Origin: Pseudomonadota bacterium
GTDB lineage: Bacteria; Pseudomonadota; Alphaproteobacteria; Azospirillales; Azospirillaceae
Direction of reading: 5' to 3'
Assembly: GCA_023411035.1 (NCBI GenBank)
Contig: JAEYPE010000237.1
Coordinates: 1-9,907 of the forward strand
DNA length: 9,907 bases
Shown: positions 5,481 through 9,907 of the stretch, in pieces
How positions within the stretch are numbered: position 1 is the first letter of the stretch
Layout of the letters: every line of letters starts with the position of its first letter
The notes under the pieces: model-generated
Databases searched by the model: none
What the model saw: only the letters and a program-made list of their open reading frames with translations
What the model was told of the DNA's origin: nothing
Translations under genes and position numbers: made by a program

Positions 5481-7823
5481 TTACGACCCCTGGCTCAGCG
5501 CCTCGGCCAGAGCGCGGTCGGGGTGGGGCCCGCCGACGATGAGCTGCATGGAGCCGGTCGGCACCTCCACCCCCAGCTCGTCGAAGCGCTTCTTCATGCG
5601 CCGGTTGAACTCGCGCGAGATGCCCGACTGCCGGGTCGGGCGGGTCTTGAAGCGCGCGGTGATGAGCTGGGTCGAGTCGGGCTGGAACTTGTCCAGGCCC
5701 ATCACCTCCAGCGGCGCCATGATGTCGGGCGCGAACTGGGCGTCGGTCTGGAGGCCGGCGCCGATCTCCTTCAGCAGCTCGATCACGCGGTCCGGGTCCT
5801 CGCGGTAGGCGACCCGCACCTCGAACTGGGCGTAGGAGTAGTCCTTCGACATGTTCTTGACGGTGGAGACGGAGTTGAAGGGCACCGTGTGGATGGCGCC
5901 CGACCCGTCGCGCAGCCGGATGGATCGGATGGAGAGCGCCTCCACCACGCCGGCATGACCGCCCCCCACATCGACCGAGTCGCCGATGGAGATGCTGTCC
6001 TCGAACAGGATGAACAGGCCGGTGATGATGTCCTTGACCAGAGTCTGCGCCCCGAAGCCGATGGCCAGACCGACCACACCGGCACCGGCCAGCAGCGGCG
6101 CGATGTTCACCCCCAGCTCCGACAGGGTGATCAGCGACACCATGGTCACCAGCAGCACCAGGAAGGCGTTGCGCAGCAGCGGCAGCAGGGTGCGCACCCG
6201 AGCGCTGCGCTCGATCCGCGTGCCGTTGCGGTCGGTGGAGGCCAGGAAGCGCTCGATCATCGCGCTCACCACCTCCCAGGCGACGATGGAGCCGGCCAGC
6301 AGCAGGCCGATGGTGATCGTGCTGCGCAGGATGCGCTGGCCCAGCCGCGTCTCCGTCCAGGCCAGCGTGTCGAAGCCCCAGCCGTAGAGGATGATCATCG
6401 CCGCGCCGATCCAGATCACCGTCTTCACCACCCGGTGCAGCAGGGGCAGGTAGAGGGAGGCGCGGTCCTTCAGCGGCGGCAGGGCGCCCTGGCTGTCCGG
6501 AACCATGCGCAGGCCCCGGCGCAGGCCGCGGTTGATGCCGTTGACCAGTTGCCGGGCGACCACCGCCACCAGGATGGTGATGCCGGTGGCGCGGGCCAGA
6601 TACTCGAACCCGCCATAGACGTTCAGCACCCAGACGCCGAAGGTCACCACCACATAGACGATGGCCAGCACATGCCAGACGTCGGCGAAGCGGCGGCGGG
6701 CGGAGCGCAGGACGGCGCCCTGGCCTTCCGATTCGCGGTCCGCGGTGGTCGCCGGGTCGCCGTCGCCGGACAGCGGGTTGCCGTGCATCCAGTCCGCCAC
6801 CGTGCGGCGGTTCTGAAGGATCAGCGCGATCAGCATGCCGGCCAGCGCCAGCCCCAGCAGCTTCAGGAGCGCCCCGTAGGCGCCCAGCGGCAGGCCCAGC
6901 ACATAGGCGCCCTCCGCCAGGAAATAGCCGTAGACGCCGACCGCGGCCAGCCGGCGGACCCAGCGGTAGAGGCGCAGCGCGTTGGCGTCGCCCATCCGCA
7001 CCATCCGCAGGGTGGGCGCGAAGGGCGAGATCAGGATGCGGGCGGCGACCAGCAGGATTTGCAGGATGACGGTCGCGTTGATGACGGCCAGCGCCACCAG
7101 CCGCACGCGCGGCCCCGGCTCGCTGAACGACAGGATGGCGTAGCCGACGACGATGAAGGCGGCGATGGGCGCCAGTTCCAGCAGCGCGCGGCCCAGCAGC
7201 AGCGGAATCCGCACCAGCCCCGTGGTTCCACGGCGGGCGGCCAGGGCATTTCGCGGACGGGCGAGCAGCCAGCCGACGAAGCGTTCCACCACCAGCCCGG
7301 CGGTCAGGATCATCGTCAACTGGATGGCGATCTGCACCCAGCGGTCGCGCGCCGAGGGGTCTTCCATCTGCCGGTTCGCCCAGTCGATGGCGCCGGGCAG
7401 CTCCTTGAACACGTTGCCGACCTGGACGAGCTGGCGGCTCAGCACGTCCATGCGCTCCGCCAGGAAGGACAGAGCGCTGGCCCCGATGGTCTCCGGCAGG
7501 GTGCTGGCCGCCGGGGCTTCCTCCTCCTCGGCCTTGGCCTGGTCCAGCCCCTTCTGCGCGGCCACCAGAGCCCTCAGCTGTTCTACCAAGCGGGCGCGGG
7601 CCGCCGGGTCCTCCAGCGTCGCGATCATCGCCTGCATCTGCTCGGGCGTCGGATCGGACGAGGCGGCGGGCTCCGCAGGGGCGGCGGCGGCAGGGGCCGG
7701 AGCGGCGGCGCCCGGTGCGGGGTCGGCGGCCAGCGACGGCTGGGCGATTCCTGCGAGAAGCAGAAGAAGGACGGCGATTGCGCCCATGCAGGGGACCGTC
7801 CACCGGGTGCGTGCGCGAAGCAT
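5481..7823 (-). CDS. Large MscS-family mechanosensitive channel (YbiO-like)
   Basis: A 780-residue inner-membrane channel expected to release solutes on hypo-osmotic shock. A signal peptide or first hydrophobic segment (about 12-32, ending near SLAADP) is followed by an Ala/Pro-rich stretch and a charged, probably coiled periplasmic region (60-160). About ten more membrane spans follow (165-187, 212-234, 240-262, 288-310, 317-337, 382-402, 410-428, 462-482, 500-523, 548-568). The pore helix is the glycine/alanine-rich LLAGAGVVGLAIGFGAQTLV (577-596). The MscS beta domain follows (DSISIGDSVDV, 609-619; HTVPFNSV, 645-652), and the C-terminal alpha/beta domain ends near 765. Size and layout match E. 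coli YbiO-type channels rather than the short MscS. The ATG at 7823 is chosen because AAGGA (7829-7833) lies 5 nt upstream and the signal sequence begins there. An in-frame extension to 8069 would overlap the neighbouring ATPase gene. Confidence 0.93.
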   Translation of the reverse strand: MLRARTRWTVPCMGAIAVLLLLLAGIAQPSLAADPAPGAAAPAPAAAAPAEPAASSDPTPEQMQAMIATLEDPAARARLVEQLRALVAAQKGLDQAKAEEEEAPAASTLPETIGASALSFLAERMDVLSRQLVQVGNVFKELPGAIDWANRQMEDPSARDRWVQIAIQLTMILTAGLVVERFVGWLLARPRNALAARRGTTGLVRIPLLLGRALLELAPIAAFIVVGYAILSFSEPGPRVRLVALAVINATVILQILLVAARILISPFAPTLRMVRMGDANALRLYRWVRRLAAVGVYGYFLAEGAYVLGLPLGAYGALLKLLGLALAGMLIALILQNRRTVADWMHGNPLSGDGDPATTADRESEGQGAVLRSARRRFADVWHVLAIVYVVVTFGVWVLNVYGGFEYLARATGITILVAVVARQLVNGINRGLRRGLRMVPDSQGALPPLKDRASLYLPLLHRVVKTVIWIGAAMIILYGWGFDTLAWTETRLGQRILRSTITIGLLLAGSIVAWEVVSAMIERFLASTDRNGTRIERSARVRTLLPLLRNAFLVLLVTMVSLITLSELGVNIAPLLAGAGVVGLAIGFGAQTLVKDIITGLFILFEDSISIGDSVDVGGGHAGVVEALSIRSIRLRDGSGAIHTVPFNSVSTVKNMSKDYSYAQFEVRVAYREDPDRVIELLKEIGAGLQTDAQFAPDIMAPLEVMGLDKFQPDSTQLITARFKTRPTRQSGISREFNRRMKKRFDELGVEVPTGSMQLIVGGPHPDRALAEALSQGS

Positions 7824-7870
7824 CCCTGTCCTTTTCCGTAATTTCAGCAATGGGGGATTAAAGGTCAGCG

Positions 7871-7899
7871 ACGTTATCCCTTGCCCGTGCCCTTGCCAA
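7871..7899 (-). promoter_or_regulatory. Candidate sigma70 promoter of the MscS gene
   Basis: On the minus strand, TTGGCA (7899-7894) matches five of six -35 consensus bases. It is separated by exactly 17 bp from TAACGT (7876-7871), a weaker -10 box. Transcription would start near 7864, giving a leader of about 40 nt before the ATG at 7823. The 151-bp gap between the ABC ATPase stop and this gene leaves room for an independent promoter. The spacer holds the near-repeat GGCAAGGGCACGGGCAAGGG. The -10 quality keeps confidence low. Confidence 0.35.
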
Positions 7900-7974
7900 C
7901 CGGCGCAGTTTCGGACCTTTTTGGGACGGAATTGCGGCCACGCCCAAGGCGCCGGACCGCGTTGGCCCGCGGTG

Positions 7975-9639
7975 TTACGGTGCTGCGCCGTCATCCTTGA
8001 CATGGCAGGCGACGCGGTGGCCCGGTGCCACGGGGTCGAGCGTCGGGGGAACCTGGGCGCAGCCGTCATGGGCCAGCGGGCAGCGCAGCCGCAGGGCGCA
8101 GCCGGTCGGCGGGCGCAGGGGGGAAGGCGGATCGCCGTGCAGCACGGGCCGGACCGAGCGTGACGCCGCGATCAGCGCCCGCGTATAGGGATGCCGCGCC
8201 CCGGCGGCCAGAGCCGCGCTGTCCGCCGACTCCACGATGCGGCCCAGCAGCAGCACCAGCGCCCGCCGCGCGATCCGCAAGCCCTCCTCCGCGTCCTGGG
8301 TGGCGTAGATCAGGGCCAGCCGGCGGCGGCGGCGTATCGCCTGCAACAGCGCCAGGAAATCCGCCCGCTCCGCCCCGTCGAGCGCCGCCGCGGGCTCGTC
8401 GCAGACCAGCAGGCGCGGCCCCGGCAGCAGGGCGCGGGCCAGCCCGGCGCGCGCCGCCTCCGCCGGGTGGAGCGATCCGGGATGGAGGTCCAGAACCTCG
8501 CCGGGCAGCCCCGCCTCCTCCAGAACCTCGGCCAGCCGCGCGGCGCGGTCGGCGGCGGACAGGGCGGGCAGCAGCGAGCCGAGCGTCTCGGCAAGCTGCG
8601 CGCCGATGGTCATCAGCGGGTCGAAGGCCGCCAGCGGATCGGGGAAGAGGATTTGCAGATCCCGCCGCGCCCGCCGCATCGCCTCCGGCGGCGCCGCGGC
8701 GAGGTCCGTCCCCAGCCAGGAGACCTGACCGCCGACCGGCGGGATCAGCCGCAGGATCGCGCGGGCCAGAACCGATTTGCCGCTGCCCGTCTCGCCCAGC
8801 AGGGCCAGCGACTCGCCCTCGGCCAGATCGATGGACAGGCCGTCCACCACGGTCAGCCAGCGTTGCTCGCCGCGCCAGTTCCGCCCCAGCGGGAAGGCGA
8901 CGCGCAGGTCGCGCACCGACAGGACGGGCGGGCCGGAGGGCGCCGGTTCCGCGGGCGGCGGGTTTCGGGTGGGCTCCTTCTCCGGAATCTCCAGGCGCCC
9001 ATGGTCGAGGGTCAGGCGGCGGTCGGCCAGACCGGAGCGGGCCGGGTCGGCCTGGGGGCGCCCGGTCAGCAGCAGCGCCGTCCCGGCCTCCCGCGTCCAG
9101 GCGGCGAGGTCGCTCAGCAGGCGGACGCGCTGGGTGGGGTCGAGCGCAGCACCGGGGGCGTCGGCCAGCAGCACCGACGGCTCCACCGCCATGGCCAGCG
9201 CGAGCGCGGCGCGCCAGCGCATCGCCTCGCCCAGCTCATGCGGGTAAAGCGCCAGCCGGCGCGTGGCGGCGGACACCTGGAAACGCTCCAGCGCCTCCGC
9301 GGCGCGGCGCAGGGCGGTGCGCTCGTCCAGTCCCGACAGGCGGGCCAGATGCTCCGCGAACTGCGCGCCCAGCGTCCGCTGCGGGGCCAGGGCGCCGTCC
9401 TGCGTTACCAGGATGCGCCGCCCCCGGATGTGGATGTCGCCCAGCGTTTCGACGCCCTTCGGGGCCAGACCGGCCAGCGCGCGCAGCAGCAGCGTCTTGC
9501 CGGCCCCGGCGCCGCCGGACAGAGCCAGCACCTCCCCGGCCTCCACGGCGAAGCTCAGCCGGTCCAGCAGGATGTCGCGGCTGGTCAGAAGCGACAGCCC
9601 CTCCACCCGCAGCGGCGCGCGGCCGTCCGATCCGGTCAC
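7975..9639 (-). CDS. Fused double ATP-binding subunit of a peptide-type ABC importer, motifs degenerate
   Basis: A 554-residue protein joining two OppD/OppF-like nucleotide-binding domains. NBD1 (about 8-215) has an intact Walker A (GGAGAGKT, 42-49) and a Q-loop glutamine (Q80). Its signature reads LGEAMRWR (137-144) instead of LSGGxRQR. Walker B is VLLADAP (157-162), with Ala for the catalytic Glu, and Gly193 stands where the switch His belongs. NBD2 (about 239-470) has canonical Walker A (GETGSGKS, 282-289) and Walker B with Glu (CDEP, E415). Its Q-loop has Pro333 for Gln, the signature is LHPAEAAR (390-397), and Gln448 replaces the switch His. The C-terminal oligopeptide domain follows (HPYTRALI, 483-490), with four cysteines (514, 520, 527, 545). 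It should energise uptake of peptides or similar solutes with the permease encoded just upstream. The GTG start at 9639 overlaps the permease stop by 4 nt (GTGA), indicating translational coupling. The longer in-frame ATG at 9783 lies inside the permease gene and gives unrelated sequence. Confidence 0.88.
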   Translation of the reverse strand: MTGSDGRAPLRVEGLSLLTSRDILLDRLSFAVEAGEVLALSGGAGAGKTLLLRALAGLAPKGVETLGDIHIRGRRILVTQDGALAPQRTLGAQFAEHLARLSGLDERTALRRAAEALERFQVSAATRRLALYPHELGEAMRWRAALALAMAVEPSVLLADAPGAALDPTQRVRLLSDLAAWTREAGTALLLTGRPQADPARSGLADRRLTLDHGRLEIPEKEPTRNPPPAEPAPSGPPVLSVRDLRVAFPLGRNWRGEQRWLTVVDGLSIDLAEGESLALLGETGSGKSVLARAILRLIPPVGGQVSWLGTDLAAAPPEAMRRARRDLQILFPDPLAAFDPLMTIGAQLAETLGSLLPALSAADRAARLAEVLEEAGLPGEVLDLHPGSLHPAEAARAGLARALLPGPRLLVCDEPAAALDGAERADFLALLQAIRRRRRLALIYATQDAEEGLRIARRALVLLLGRIVESADSAALAAGARHPYTRALIAASRSVRPVLHGDPPSPLRPPTGCALRLRCPLAHDGCAQVPPTLDPVAPGHRVACHVKDDGAAP

Positions 9640-9907
9640 CGGCGCCCCCCGCGGGTGAAGGCCAGACGCATCCCGTCGCCCACCCCATGCAGTGCCCACA
9701 GGGCCAACGCCAGCAGCAGGGCCGGTCCGGCCAGCGCCGCCGCGTCGCCCGCCCGCGCCGCCGCGCCGATGGCGGTTCCCCAACCCGTGACCCCCTCCGG
9801 CAGGCCGAGGCCGAGCAGGCTGGCGAGGCTTTCCGCCATCAGGGCGCGGGGAAAGGCGGTCCAGGCCGCGGCGGTGAGCGGCAGGACCGCGTTGGGCAGG
9901 ATGTGGC
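9636..9907 (-). CDS. DppC/OppC-type ABC transporter permease, C-terminal part (gene cut by window edge)
   Basis: The last 89 codons of a permease whose 5' part lies beyond the right edge. Reading in from the edge, the protein starts HILPNAVLPL and continues FPRALMAESLASLLGLGLP, then GWGTAI. This is the classic EAA-loop region of the binding-protein-dependent permease family (compare ILPN, the LSFLGLG-type segment and WG in DppC/OppC/NikC). That cytoplasmic loop docks onto the ATPase. A final membrane helix follows (about 58-74 of the visible part, ALAGPALLLALALWALHGVG), ending in GVGDGMRL and a basic tail. The stop codon (9636-9638) overlaps the GTG start of the ATPase, so the two belong to one operon. 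An ATG at 9839 exists but falls inside the conserved domain and is not the gene start. Substrate is unknown, because the binding-protein gene is not in view. Confidence 0.9.
   Translation of the reverse strand, partial: HILPNAVLPLTAAAWTAFPRALMAESLASLLGLGLPEGVTGWGTAIGAAARAGDAAALAGPALLLALALWALHGVGDGMRLAFTRGGRR

Noticed and set aside
5329..7803. Minus-strand frame of 824 codons overlapping the MscS gene in another frame
   Set aside because: Arg/Gly/Ala/Pro-rich shadow frame with no motif. It also overlaps the end of the HD-GYP gene.
5523..7841. Long open frame on the plus strand (772 codons) opposite the MscS gene
   Set aside because: Low-complexity His/Gln/Arg/Asp-rich translation without recognisable domains. 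The minus-strand frame encodes a clear MscS channel.
7956..7973. Hairpin ACCGCG / CGCGGT directly after the ABC ATPase stop, considered as a terminator
   Set aside because: Only 6 bp with a 6-nt loop and no T run downstream on the minus strand. Short GC stems like this are frequent in such DNA.

Overview
The window is very GC-rich and tightly packed. Six genes fill almost all of it, and no intergenic gap exceeds 300 bp. GC-rich third positions, the 'FVER' C-terminus of the ferredoxin reductase, the alphaproteobacterial style of the OPRT-like protein and the REC-DUF3369-HD-GYP regulator all suggest an alphaproteobacterium, most likely Rhodospirillales and Azospirillum-like. That placement is inferred from protein style, not from a marker gene.

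Layout: (1) 30-803 (+) is a bacterial ferredoxin/flavodoxin-NADP+ reductase. It is followed by a structured spacer ending in a strong intrinsic terminator (905-945). (2) 993-2804 (+) is a membrane-anchored GH17 beta-1,3-glucan-active enzyme with a multi-pass C-terminal half. It converges on (3) 2844-3554 (-), an orotate phosphoribosyltransferase-like protein whose PRPP loop is altered. A perfect GC-rich inverted repeat lies between the two stop codons. (4) 3830-5455 (+) diverges from (3) and is a response regulator with an HD-GYP c-di-GMP phosphodiesterase output. (5) 5481-7823 (-) is a large MscS-family mechanosensitive channel, convergent with (4). (6) 7975-9639 (-) is a fused double-ATPase subunit of a peptide-type (Opp/Dpp) ABC importer. 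It overlaps by 4 nt the end of (7), a DppC/OppC-type permease that runs off the right edge.

The genes look like several small, separate transcription units rather than one pathway. A loose envelope/osmotic theme can be argued: a periplasmic glucan enzyme, a mechanosensitive channel and a c-di-GMP regulator. Nothing in the sequence ties them into a single system. The least ordinary observations are the heavily eroded ABC motifs in both halves of the fused ATPase and the non-canonical PRPP loop of the OPRT-like protein. I found no mobile element, CRISPR array, tRNA or rRNA, and no convincing new multi-gene system.
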